Part shown: positions 16,523 to 23,838 of the stretch, in pieces | Layout: each line of letters starts with the position of its first letter | Position numbering within the stretch: the first letter of the stretch is position 1 | Source of the DNA: a virus | IMG/VR virus record: IMGVR_UViG_3300037089_000251 | Coordinates: 40,510 to 104,509 of that record | Length of the DNA: 64,000 nt | Direction: 5' to 3' (one strand) | The notes under the pieces: model-generated | What the model saw: the letters and a program-made list of their open reading frames with translations, nothing else | The model's database searches: none | Told to the model about the DNA's origin: nothing | Program-made: the position numbers and the translations under genes

Positions 16523-16597
16523 GCCTTCGTAGCTCAGTGGCAGAGCGCTTCCTTGGTAAGGAAGAGGTCGTGGGTTCGATTCCCACCTTCGGCTCCA
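16523..16597 (+). tRNA. tRNA-Thr-like (anticodon GGT), damaged acceptor stem
   Basis: D stem GCTC/GAGC, anticodon stem CTTCC/GGAAG with loop TTGGTAA, T stem GTGGG/CCCAC and CCA are all present. The acceptor halves GCCTTCG and CTTCGGC pair only at the first three and last positions; three central pairs are mismatched. It may be a pseudo-tRNA or need editing or repair. Confidence 0.7.
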
Positions 16598-16601
16598 TTT
16601 G

Positions 16602-16676
16602 GTCGGTGTAGCTCAGTTGCAGAGCGCCGGTCCCGTAAACCGGAGGTCGGGGGTTCAAAACCCCTCATCGGCTCCA
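16602..16676 (+). tRNA. tRNA-Thr (anticodon CGT, C at position 33)
   Basis: Acceptor GTCGGTG/CATCGGC (two G-U pairs), anticodon stem CCGGT/ACCGG with loop CCCGTAA, CCA encoded. Base 33 is C, not T. Confidence 0.82.
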
Positions 16677-16689
16677 TCTTGAGGTTATC

Positions 16690-16899
16690 ATGTGGCGTCA
16701 GGGAAGATTTCGGAAGACGAACGATGGCCAAGCCCCACGCTTCACCTATATGATATGCTGGGTGGAGGACAGGGCAGCCCTGAAGGTCGGGAAGTTCGTT
16801 AACTTCAAGGATGTCGAGGGTCTGTGGGAGGTCACTTGGCTATCGACCATAACCAGCAAGACCCGCCCCCGTCAGACCTGGCATGTCGGGGGACTATAA
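16690..16899 (+). CDS. Hypothetical protein in tRNA cluster, 69 aa
   Basis: GAGGT lies six bases before the ATG. The product is basic and Trp-rich (five Trp), with a beta-prone core (YMICWVEDRAALKVGKFVNF) that looks like a small SH3- or Tudor-like barrel. No family recognised. It sits between two tRNA genes. Confidence 0.5.
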   Translation: MWRQGRFRKTNDGQAPRFTYMICWVEDRAALKVGKFVNFKDVEGLWEVTWLSTITSKTRPRQTWHVGGL

Positions 16900-16903
16900 G
16901 TTT

Positions 16904-16988
16904 GCTACCGTGGCTCAGCGGCGACAGCACCGGTTTTGTAAACCGGCAGAGAAATCTCACAGCGGTTCGAGTCCGCTCGGTAGCTCCA
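16904..16988 (+). tRNA. tRNA with long variable arm, anticodon TGT (Thr)
   Basis: Perfect acceptor GCTACCG/CGGTAGC, anticodon stem CCGGT/ACCGG with loop TTTGTAA, T arm AGCGG/CCGCT, CCA encoded. The variable arm forms its own stem (GAGA..TCTC), the class II form normal for Ser, Leu and Tyr but not Thr, so the amino acid is not certain. Confidence 0.85.
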
Positions 16989-17043
16989 GTTTGTGGTTGC
17001 CATCTGCATGGTTTATGATGCGTCTGGCAACCAAGTAAGGTTG

Positions 17044-17120
17044 TTCCGGGGTCACTTCTAACGGTAGGAAACTGGGCTTTGAACCCAGGAATGGGGGTTC
17101 GACTCCCTCCCCCGGAACCA
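17044..17120 (+). tRNA. tRNA-Gln (anticodon TTG)
   Basis: Acceptor TTCCGGG/CCCGGAA, anticodon stem CTGGG/CCCAG with loop CTTTGAA, T loop TTCGACT, CCA encoded. Confidence 0.88.
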
Positions 17121-17126
17121 AGATTG

Positions 17127-17201
17127 TTCCAGAGTCGTCTAACGTAGGATGCCGCTCTTTGAAAGCGTGCGATGGGGGTTCGATTCCACCCTCTGGAACC
17201 A
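17127..17201 (+). tRNA. tRNA-Gln (anticodon TTG), second copy
   Basis: Acceptor TTCCAGA/TCTGGAA, anticodon loop CTTTGAA, T loop TTCGATT, CCA encoded. It differs from the first copy in stems, so it is a diverged tandem duplicate. Confidence 0.85.
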
Positions 17202-17281
17202 AAGTTAAAGTCCATTATACGACACCTTAAGTTTTCCCGAAAAATCAGTTCTGGCCACGGTATTATGACTTGCAGTGCTGA

Positions 17282-17304
17282 GGCTATGGGGGCGCTTCCT
17301 TCTA
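17282..17304 (+). repeat. Leader direct repeat, copy 1
   Basis: 23 bp starting GGCTATGGGGGCG and ending TTCCTTCTA, identical to 17388-17410. Confidence 0.85.
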
Positions 17305-17387
17305 AATTGACTCATACTCAAACCCTAGCTCCCCCGGTTTCCTCAGCGTAATTTTTGGATTTACCCGGTATTCTATAAGTGGTGGCT

Positions 17388-17410
17388 GGCTATGGGGGCG
17401 CTTCCTTCTA
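17388..17410 (+). repeat. Leader direct repeat, copy 2
   Basis: Second identical copy, 106 bp downstream. A shorter echo (CCCTTCCTTCTATAC) follows the TerD gene near 19750. Confidence 0.85.
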
Positions 17411-17536
17411 TTCCTTTGGCGAAAATAGCTCTCCTGATTTCCAGCCCCGTTCTCATCCCAGTTCCTAGTGATTAGTCCGCATCAAGGTCACGGTTGCTAC
17501 AGCCGAGGCATAGCCTCGTGCCCGAGGAGGCTGAAA

Positions 17537-19729
17537 ATGGAGAACAAGAAGCTGAACACCATACTGATTCGCCGCAAGGGACTCGTGTTGGTCCCGGATG
17601 CGACTACGCCGTTCCCCACTGGGGCTGATGCCGTCGTTCATCGTGACCGCATGAAGACCCTTCTCGCCACCTTCAACCGGAACCTTCAGGACATCGGCTA
17701 CACCCTGTCGGCGAAGCTCATCAAGGCACTCTGCCTTGCGGACGAGCGCTATGCCCTCAACACCATGAAGTCCATCCTTGAAATCGTCAAGGAACTCGGC
17801 GGCGTCAAGCACTATTACCCGATGTACCCGAACTTCCCCGAGCAGGTCATCCAGATGGAGGAGGCGGAGCTTTACCTGAACGCCGTCTTCCACTACTTCT
17901 CCGACTGGCTCGCCGATATCTCGGGCGACCGGGACTACATCTGGATGCCCCGCTACCACAAGGACCACCGGGAGCCGCTGCACGAGAAGGTCAAGCTGCG
18001 TGTGCTCGACCTCGGCACCGAAGATTATGTGAACACCCTGGCGACCCAGCTTGCCACCGCCAATACCTCCCTGTCGCCGACCGACAAGGCAGACCTGGCA
18101 GTCCTCATCGCCGATTTCAGGAAGCTGCCGGAAGGCATCCCCAACAAGGAGAACCTTGCCTTCGTGGCTTCCGTCCTGTTCCAGAGGGTGGAGGACCTGA
18201 CCCCGTACTTCAAGACCGCCACCGATGTCCTTCGGCTCGCCACGGCGCTGAGCGAGGGGGACGTGTCCCTTGCCGCCCCGTCGAAGTTCCGCAAGTTCAA
18301 GAGGGTCGAACGGCGCAGGCTGCTTGACCTGATTGACCACTGCGGCAACCTTCAGGAGGACATGCTGCGCTTCGAGGGACGGTGGGTGAAGCTCTCCGAG
18401 CGCCTGCACCCCGGCGACTACTGGGACAAGTACCAGAAGGCGTTCTCGGCGATTCAGGCCATCCGCAACGGGCACACCGACCAGACCTTCCGCTCCAAGG
18501 TGGAGGAGGCTGTCCGGGGCGGGAAGGTTAAGGCTGCCGTCGAGCTTCTGGGGGACCGCCCCGGCGAGTTCGGCCGCCGTCTCGACCACTTGGTTCGGAA
18601 GGCCCGCACCAAGGATGCCAAGGTTGCGGCCATCCAGGGATTCCTTGACGTTGCGTCCGTCGCCTCGACCCCCGTGCTGCTCCAGATGATGGCGCACTTC
18701 GACCACCGTCAGGACGGAACGGACAGGACCATCTTCCCCAAGGGGAACGTGGCCAAGGTCATGAGCATCGACCCTCTCCCGGAGATGGACGGGGAGCTTT
18801 CCAAGCTGGTGTCCCGTGGCATCCGCCGTGTCCTCCGCAAGCGGTTCAGCGAGCTACCGGAGCTTGGGAACGTATACCTCGACCCGGCGCTCAAGGACTA
18901 CCTGCTCCCTTTCAGCCAGAGGAGCGCCTCGAAGGCATTGAGGACGCTCGTCCGGGGCAGCCACATCCCGTTCGGATTTTCGGACAAGAACACCATCCGC
19001 CTGTTCATCTGGTGGAAGGAGCCGAAGGGGGGGTTGCAGGGGGAGTGGTCCGACCGTGTGGACCTCGACCTGTCGGCGGTCGCCTATGCCGATGGCTGGA
19101 GGAACTTGGGTGCGGTCGCCTACTACGACTTGCGGAACGACTATGCCCGGCACTCCGGGGACATCACGTCCGCCCCGAAGGGAGCGAGCGAGTTCATTGA
19201 CATCGACATCAACAAGGCGCTTGCGGCCGGTGTCCGCTACATCGTCATGAGCGTCAACAGCTACACCGAGCAGAACCTCTGTGACCTTCCTGAGTGCTAT
19301 GCCGGTTGGATGCTCCGGGAGAAGCCGCAGTCCGGGGAGGTCTATGACCCTCGTACCCTTGAGGACAAGGTTGACCTCGCCATGCAGGCGACGGCGGGAA
19401 TCCCGCTCATCGCCGACCTGGTGGAGCGCAAGCTCATCTGGTGCGATGCCGCCATGTCGGTAAACCGCTACCGCTGGAACAATGTCGAGAGCAACAAGGG
19501 GACCATCGAGCTTCTCGGCAAGGCTCTGGAGAATGTCACCAAGCCGAGCATCTACGACCTGCTCTACCTGCACGCCAAGGCCCGTGGGACGCTCGTGGAA
19601 GACCGTAAGAAGGCGGATGTGGAGTTCTCCGTCGCCAAGGGCACCCAGTATGACCTTGAGAGGCTTGCCTCCGAGTTCATGGCGGATGCCCCCAAGGCGA
19701 TGCCGAAGGCACACACCGCAGCGGCGTAA
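17537..19729 (+). CDS. Large TerD-domain protein, 730 aa
   Basis: ATG 17537 is chosen because of GAGGAGG seven bases upstream. Residues about 1-480 are helical and of unknown fold. Residues about 480-640 have the TerD pattern: FIWWKEP, RVDLDLSAVAYADGW, AVAYYDLRN, HSGDITSAPKGASEFIDIDI and RYIVMSVNSYTEQ, including the Asp-rich calcium-binding loops of the family. TerD proteins belong to the tellurite-resistance (ter) gene group, linked in bacteria to stress and phage defence. A TerD domain on a 730-residue chain is much longer than the ~190-residue stand-alone proteins. Two promoter-leader units and a following terminator suggest a strongly expressed single-gene unit. Confidence 0.75.
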   Translation: MENKKLNTILIRRKGLVLVPDATTPFPTGADAVVHRDRMKTLLATFNRNLQDIGYTLSAKLIKALCLADERYALNTMKSILEIVKELGGVKHYYPMYPNFPEQVIQMEEAELYLNAVFHYFSDWLADISGDRDYIWMPRYHKDHREPLHEKVKLRVLDLGTEDYVNTLATQLATANTSLSPTDKADLAVLIADFRKLPEGIPNKENLAFVASVLFQRVEDLTPYFKTATDVLRLATALSEGDVSLAAPSKFRKFKRVERRRLLDLIDHCGNLQEDMLRFEGRWVKLSERLHPGDYWDKYQKAFSAIQAIRNGHTDQTFRSKVEEAVRGGKVKAAVELLGDRPGEFGRRLDHLVRKARTKDAKVAAIQGFLDVASVASTPVLLQMMAHFDHRQDGTDRTIFPKGNVAKVMSIDPLPEMDGELSKLVSRGIRRVLRKRFSELPELGNVYLDPALKDYLLPFSQRSASKALRTLVRGSHIPFGFSDKNTIRLFIWWKEPKGGLQGEWSDRVDLDLSAVAYADGWRNLGAVAYYDLRNDYARHSGDITSAPKGASEFIDIDINKALAAGVRYIVMSVNSYTEQNLCDLPECYAGWMLREKPQSGEVYDPRTLEDKVDLAMQATAGIPLIADLVERKLIWCDAAMSVNRYRWNNVESNKGTIELLGKALENVTKPSIYDLLYLHAKARGTLVEDRKKADVEFSVAKGTQYDLERLASEFMADAPKAMPKAHTAAA

Positions 19730-19819
19730 AGCTTAGCTGGCTAATCTGGACCCTTCCTTCTATACTTTGAGAGCCGAAAGGCTCCCGCCAAACAGGTTCC
19801 GGGGTTTCCAGCGGATACT

Positions 19820-19880
19820 AGAGGGTGGCTCAAGGGGTATCATTAAATTGAAAACCCCATCGGCTGCCCTCTTTTATTTT
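19820..19880 (+). terminator. Rho-independent terminator after TerD gene
   Basis: AGAGGG/CCCTCT outer stem with inner GGGGT/ACCCC, followed by TTTTATTTT. Confidence 0.75.
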
Positions 19881-19919
19881 ACAACACCCGTATGAATACA
19901 AAATATTTAATTCGTCTAT

Positions 19920-20528
19920 ATGACTAAGGAAGTCTTCCTCTATCGGTATCTGCATCCCTTCTTCTCAGAATCTTGGATTTATGTGGGTCAAACAACAAAT
20001 CCAGACTACAGGGACTCTTCCCATCGTCGGGGGACTAGGGCGTTCGGTCATCGTTTTAATGAGCGGTTTCCTGGTACTCCACTACCTAAGCCCGAAATTT
20101 TTGGAAATTCCTTCTCTACCAAAGCCAATGCTGATTGGGCTGAGATAGAGGCGATGTTCCGATTCCACACTTGGCATGGCTATCCAGGCGGGATGAACCT
20201 AACCCTTCCTGGCTCTCAGGATTATACTAATATCGGTCGTATCGGTGGTTTAAGTGTCTCTACTGAGGCGGCTATTTTGCGTGGCAAGAAGGGAAACAAA
20301 GGACTATCCCGTGAAGACAAAGTCAAGGGGGGAAGAATGGGAGCCAGAAACCAGCCCTTGGAAGCTCGGTCCCGTGGTGGGAAAAACCAACCGTGGGAAA
20401 CAAAGGTTCGTATCGGTCGTATTGGCGGTCTGCTGGGCGGACCGATTGGGGGGAAAATTACGGCTTGCCTCCGCTGGAACGTCAACCGTGGCAAGCCCTG
20501 CACCTGCGGGAAGCATGTGACTCCTTAA
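19920..20528 (+). CDS. GIY-YIG homing endonuclease, 202 aa
   Basis: The N-terminus has the GIY-YIG elements in the form FLYRYLHP...WIYVGQT (residues 6-25), followed by His/Arg positions and a conserved Glu (AEIEAMFRF). The C-terminal part repeats IGRIGGL-type segments three times (about residues 100-180), which are likely DNA-binding repeats. It ends with CTCGKH. The gene is AT-rich and follows a terminator, with no clear ribosome binding site. Confidence 0.8.
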   Translation: MTKEVFLYRYLHPFFSESWIYVGQTTNPDYRDSSHRRGTRAFGHRFNERFPGTPLPKPEIFGNSFSTKANADWAEIEAMFRFHTWHGYPGGMNLTLPGSQDYTNIGRIGGLSVSTEAAILRGKKGNKGLSREDKVKGGRMGARNQPLEARSRGGKNQPWETKVRIGRIGGLLGGPIGGKITACLRWNVNRGKPCTCGKHVTP

Positions 20529-20558
20529 AAATCCCCCGTAAAACTCGGTTATGCTGTG

Positions 20559-20564
20559 TATACT
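20559..20564 (+). promoter_or_regulatory. Promoter -10-like box TGTATACT
   Basis: GTG-TATACT 20 bases before ATG 20584, with a GTAAAA tract about 25 bases further upstream. Same class as boxes at 21982, 30514 and 31730. Confidence 0.55.
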
Positions 20565-20583
20565 ATGGGTGGAGGCAATCACC

Positions 20584-20799
20584 ATGGCTTTTGATTCCTT
20601 GCTAAACTTCGAGCCTGACCCTCCCGACCATATGGCCACCCAGAAGGAGGCCGACCAGGAGTATGCCCGCAATGTGGGGCATGAGCGCCGTGGCCAAGCT
20701 TGGATTCTGGCGGATACCGACGTGTGGTACCGCAACCCCTACTACAGCGGGCCTCCTGTCCCCCACCCGGAGGAAGAACCGGAAGGAGCCTATGCCTAA
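20584..20799 (+). CDS. Hypothetical protein, 71 aa
   Basis: ATG 20584 follows GGAGG. The product is acidic at the C-terminus (PEEEPEGAYA) and Tyr/Trp-rich in the middle. No family recognised. The stop overlaps the start of the next gene by 8 bases, so the two are co-translated. Confidence 0.6.
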   Translation: MAFDSLLNFEPDPPDHMATQKEADQEYARNVGHERRGQAWILADTDVWYRNPYYSGPPVPHPEEEPEGAYA

Positions 20800-20983
20800 A
20801 ATCATCAAGGTCAGCGACCTCAGGGTCGGGGACATCCTGCACCACCGGAACATCGGGCTGGTCCAGTATACGGACGATGCGGCCGAGTTACAAAGAACCA
20901 ACCCCGACCCTACCTCCATCTTCGTGCAGTACCGGGGGGCGGTCATCGAGGTCAGCGTCCATCTGGTGGACAAGTCCGCCTGA
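20792..20983 (+). CDS. Hypothetical protein, 63 aa
   Basis: ATG 20792 follows GGAAGGAG. The product looks like a small all-beta barrel (KVSDLRVGDILHHRNIGLVQY, then FVQYRGAVIEVSV). No family recognised. Its 3' end overlaps the opposite-strand endonuclease gene by 32 bases. Confidence 0.6.
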   Translation: MPKIIKVSDLRVGDILHHRNIGLVQYTDDAAELQRTNPDPTSIFVQYRGAVIEVSVHLVDKSA

Positions 20984-21482
20984 GGGGTGTGAGTGGAATT
21001 AGCCTGTATCGTCCCCAACTGACTCGTTCGAGCCATTTCTTCCGCCGTAGAGATTCGATTACATTGTCGGCGGCTTTTTTACTGGAGCCTAGCAGGGCGA
21101 TGATTTCGGTTCTGTTTACCTTTGTCCTTTTCTGCTCCTCCATCGTGAGCACGACCTTGGCTTCTTGTCGTGACAAAGTCCGTGGAAGGGCAGGTTTAAT
21201 GGGCTTTACGGGAGGAAAATGGACTCCGATGCTTCTGATGTCATCAGGAGATAGGCGGAACCACTCATAGTGGACATGTTTTTCAGAGAATTGCTGATGT
21301 AACCGTTTCTCTCCTGCTGGAGCGTTGTCTGAGTATGCTGTGGCTGCTATCCTTAGGATAACCGGTGAGCCTACCTGCAAGTGATGGAGCCTGTTTTCCT
21401 GAGGGTGGCGACGAGAATACCCAATTTTATAGACGCCAAGCTCGTCATTGCCGATGACATACACATAGCCTTTAAGTCGCAT
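20952..21482 (-). CDS. T5orf172/MUG113-type GIY-YIG endonuclease, 176 aa
   Basis: Begins GYVYVIGNDELGVYKIGYS, the diverged GIY-YIG form (Y-V-Y-x-I...Y-K-I-G) of the T5orf172/MUG113 group, followed by a conserved LH..F...YEWF segment. Residues about 120-165 form a winged-helix-like DNA-binding part (NRTEIIALLGSSKKAADNVI). ATG at 21482 follows GGAG; the longer frame is not needed. AT-rich and on the opposite strand to its neighbours, as expected for a mobile gene. Confidence 0.8.
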   Translation of the reverse strand: MRLKGYVYVIGNDELGVYKIGYSRRHPQENRLHHLQVGSPVILRIAATAYSDNAPAGEKRLHQQFSEKHVHYEWFRLSPDDIRSIGVHFPPVKPIKPALPRTLSRQEAKVVLTMEEQKRTKVNRTEIIALLGSSKKAADNVIESLRRKKWLERVSWGRYRLIPLTPLRRTCPPDGR

Positions 21483-21538
21483 TTTTATCTCCATTAGATA
21501 ATAATGGAAGTCAATTATTTTCAATACTCTGTGCAAAT

Positions 21539-21561
21539 AACCCCCCTTTGTAGGGGTTTTT
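21539..21561 (+). terminator. Possible rho-independent terminator
   Basis: AACCCC/GGGGTT with a short loop, followed by TTTTT; it lies 15 bases before the next start, so it could also act as an attenuator. Confidence 0.4.
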
Positions 21562-21576
21562 GATGAAAGGAATAAC

Positions 21577-21948
21577 ATGAAGAAACCCATCGACGACACC
21601 TGCAAGGACTATCCCATCCAGCCCAAGGACATCAATACCTCGGAGCACTTCTGGTCGGCGTTCGGAGAGCACGACACGGAGGTATCCGCCGCCTACATCG
21701 TCATGCTCTGCCAGAATAACAAGGGATGGAAGCCCTTCACCTTCGAGGAAATCAACCGGTTGTACAAGTGCAACAAGGACCCGGAGACGCTGGACTATGA
21801 CTTCAACAACCTCAGGGCGTGGAATATCCCCCTCAACCAAGAACAATACCAGTACATTCAGCATGGCGAGGACGGCAAGTTCCGGGTCACGCACGAGTTC
21901 GTCACCGCCTGCTTCGGGTCGTCCCCCAGTAAGGACAGGCTGAGATAG
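21577..21948 (+). CDS. Hypothetical protein, 123 aa
   Basis: GAAAGGA precedes the ATG. The product is acidic and helical with a winged-helix-like central stretch (FTFEEINRLYKCN...LDYDFNNLRAW), but no family is recognised. Confidence 0.55.
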   Translation: MKKPIDDTCKDYPIQPKDINTSEHFWSAFGEHDTEVSAAYIVMLCQNNKGWKPFTFEEINRLYKCNKDPETLDYDFNNLRAWNIPLNQEQYQYIQHGEDGKFRVTHEFVTACFGSSPSKDRLR

Positions 21949-21981
21949 GCGGAATCCTCTAAGATTAGGGTTTTCCCGGTG

Positions 21982-21987
21982 TATACT
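21982..21987 (+). promoter_or_regulatory. Promoter -10-like box TGTATACT
   Basis: CGGTG-TATACT 16 bases before ATG 22004. Confidence 0.55.
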
Positions 21988-22003
21988 GTACTTGGGAGAA
22001 TAC

Positions 22004-22825
22004 ATGGCAAAGAGTGTTCGACAACCAAAATACGTTGCGCCCACGACCTATGAGGGGTGGCTGGCGGAGGCGCACGCCGAGTGGGCCAGCCGCAACCGGC
22101 ACTTCCATCCGTCCCCCGACCCCACCTACCAGTATGTCGTGGGGGAAGAGGTTGAGTTCCACGGGTACAAGGATGTCCGGGTCGAGGAAATACTGGACGG
22201 CGGGATGCGCCTGCACCTGAGCTATCAGGACATCAGCAAGACCTCCGATGGCTTCTTCGACCGTGGCCGCAAGCCCAAGCTGGCTTGGTGGTTCGATGTC
22301 ATCCCCAAGAAGCATATCGAGCCGACCGCCTTCTCCCGTGAGCGCATCCGTGCGCAGTATATCGGGACATCCTTGGACAGCCTTATCCACACCTGCTACT
22401 TCCGGGGTCTGCTTGACAACCCCGACTACCAGCGGGACTACGTGTGGACGCTGGAGGACAAGCAGCGGCTAGTCCGCAGCATCTTCAACCGCTGCGACAT
22501 CGGCAAGTTCGTGCTCATATCCTTCCCCGAAACCGAGGAACTGGAGGTCGTGGACGGCAAGCAGCGGCTCCGGGCGATACTCGACTTCATCGAGGGGCGC
22601 TACCCGTTCGAGGGGAAGTACTGGAATCAGCTTTCTTGGAAGGACCGCCACTCCTTCAACGACATCATGGTGCAGTACTGCGAACTGGATAGTACTATGG
22701 TGAAGAAGTCCGATATCCTGTGGCTCTTCCTGAGCATCAATGCCGGGGGCGTGCCGCAGACCGAGGAGCACATCGCCAAGGCTAAGAGGATGTACGAGGC
22801 AGAACTGGCGAAGGAGAATAGCTAA
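22004..22825 (+). CDS. DUF262 (ParB/GmrS-like) protein, 273 aa
   Basis: Residues about 145-215 show the DUF262 signature: NPDYQRDYVWTLEDKQRLV, then EVVDGKQRLRAILDFI (the DGxQR motif). This ParB-like nucleotide-binding/nuclease fold occurs in type IV restriction enzymes (GmrSD) and other defence proteins, but here the long C-terminal nuclease half of those enzymes is absent. The N-terminal 130 residues are unassigned. Start ATG 22004 follows GGGAGA. It overlaps the next gene by one base. It could be a phage regulator, a decoy or a nuclease; the role is unknown. Confidence 0.8.
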   Translation: MAKSVRQPKYVAPTTYEGWLAEAHAEWASRNRHFHPSPDPTYQYVVGEEVEFHGYKDVRVEEILDGGMRLHLSYQDISKTSDGFFDRGRKPKLAWWFDVIPKKHIEPTAFSRERIRAQYIGTSLDSLIHTCYFRGLLDNPDYQRDYVWTLEDKQRLVRSIFNRCDIGKFVLISFPETEELEVVDGKQRLRAILDFIEGRYPFEGKYWNQLSWKDRHSFNDIMVQYCELDSTMVKKSDILWLFLSINAGGVPQTEEHIAKAKRMYEAELAKENS

Positions 22826-23019
22826 TGGCAATCAGGGTCATCAGGAAGCCTCCCGAGGAGAAGCCACAGGAAATCGAATGCCCCGAGTGCCATGCAGCCT
22901 TGGAGTACCTGCCCTCGGATGTCAAGCACCAGAGCGACTACGGGGAGAGTTGGGACGAGATTACATGCCCCAATTGCAGCAAGAGAGTCTACATGAACAG
23001 CGATAGCAACTGGAGGTAG
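22825..23019 (+). CDS. Small zinc-ribbon protein, 64 aa
   Basis: CPECHAALEYL and ITCPNCSKRVYM form a two-knuckle zinc ribbon (CxxC...CxxC) of a DNA- or RNA-binding type. The start overlaps the preceding stop (TAATG), so the genes are translationally coupled. Confidence 0.65.
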   Translation: MAIRVIRKPPEEKPQEIECPECHAALEYLPSDVKHQSDYGESWDEITCPNCSKRVYMNSDSNWR

Positions 23020-23021
23020 CC

Positions 23022-23339
23022 ATGGCAAAGAAACGGCAAGCCAGACCCATGAAACCGGATGAGGTGGGGGCAAAGAAAAGAGGGCTGTTCCCTTCCGAGG
23101 TCTTCCACGCCTTCGACGAGCTTATCGCCAAGGACTTCCAGGACGGTCAGGCGGTGGTCGGCCAGTGGAAGGTCATCGACCTCATGGTCAAGAAGGGGCT
23201 TAAACGGGATAAGATATTCAGCGAGGGGTGGCTCAACATCGAGAGCGTCTACGAGGACGCCGGGTGGGACGTGTACTACGACAAGCCGGGGTTCAATGAG
23301 GACTACGAGCCGAGCTTCCACTTCACCAAGAAGGAGTAA
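23022..23339 (+). CDS. Hypothetical protein, 105 aa
   Basis: A basic N-terminal tail (MAKKRQARPMKP) followed by an alpha/beta domain (VFHAFDELIAKDF, WKVIDLMVKKGL) that ends FHFTKKE. GGAGG stands 10 bases upstream. No family recognised; part of a run of tightly spaced small genes. Confidence 0.6.
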   Translation: MAKKRQARPMKPDEVGAKKRGLFPSEVFHAFDELIAKDFQDGQAVVGQWKVIDLMVKKGLKRDKIFSEGWLNIESVYEDAGWDVYYDKPGFNEDYEPSFHFTKKE

Positions 23340-23341
23340 CC

Positions 23342-23605
23342 ATGTTCTCGACCAAGACGAAGAGGCAGATTGCCGACGCCGTGCAGAGAATCCTCCGGGA
23401 CACCAAGGACTGGGAGCTACCGCAGGGCGAGATTACCTTCCACCTGCATGTGGACGGGGATGACCCGAACATGTCGTGGGCGGACATCCGCAACAACGGG
23501 GCTGTTGCCTTTACCCCGGAGGAGCAGGAAGCTCTGCCGGAAGCCCCGGCGTTCGCCGGGGACATGCGGGTATTCTATGCGCTTGTGCCCAAAAAGGGGG
23601 GATAG
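23342..23605 (+). CDS. Hypothetical protein, 87 aa
   Basis: AAGGAG precedes the ATG. The product has a helix (KRQIADAVQRILRD) followed by strands containing HLHVDGDD and a closing FYALVPKK. No family recognised. Confidence 0.55.
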   Translation: MFSTKTKRQIADAVQRILRDTKDWELPQGEITFHLHVDGDDPNMSWADIRNNGAVAFTPEEQEALPEAPAFAGDMRVFYALVPKKGG

Positions 23606-23606
23606 G

Positions 23607-23801
23607 ATGGTCATCAAGTTCAAATCAGGTGAAGACTTTGAGGAAGTCACCATCCCGGCAATCGACGGGAAACTCGTGGACGGCATCCTCAGGCAGCTCA
23701 GGCTCACCCTGAAGGCACAGGAGGACGCAGCCCGTGCGCAGGAGAGGCTCGCCGACGAGCAGGCTAAGGCCACCAAGGCCGGTATCGACGCCCTGGCGTA
23801 G
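23607..23801 (+). CDS. Hypothetical protein, 64 aa
   Basis: Starts one base after the previous stop, with GGGGGGATAGG upstream. The second half is a coiled-coil-like helix rich in Ala, Glu and Arg (KAQEDAARAQERLADEQAKA). No family recognised. Confidence 0.55.
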   Translation: MVIKFKSGEDFEEVTIPAIDGKLVDGILRQLRLTLKAQEDAARAQERLADEQAKATKAGIDALA

Positions 23802-23838
23802 ATTTCTGCCCTCAATAAGGAACTGTCCAAGCCATAAT

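Larger units (their letters stand above)
17202..17536 (+). promoter_or_regulatory. Long leader region before the TerD gene
   Basis: 335 bases without a gene. It holds two GGTATTMT promoter-like boxes (17263-17270 and 17367-17374), each followed within about 13-20 bases by an identical 23-bp leader element (17282 and 17388), then the ribosome binding site GAGGAGG at 17524-17530. Confidence 0.55.

Noticed and set aside
16357-16658. Open frames through the tRNA genes on both strands
   Set aside because: They are made by the repeated tRNA sequences (T-arm GGTTCGA gives recurring peptides such as GSIP or GIEPT).
17465-18706. 413-codon minus-strand frame opposite the TerD gene
   Set aside because: Same cause: antisense of a strongly biased coding sequence, no ribosome binding site, no motif.
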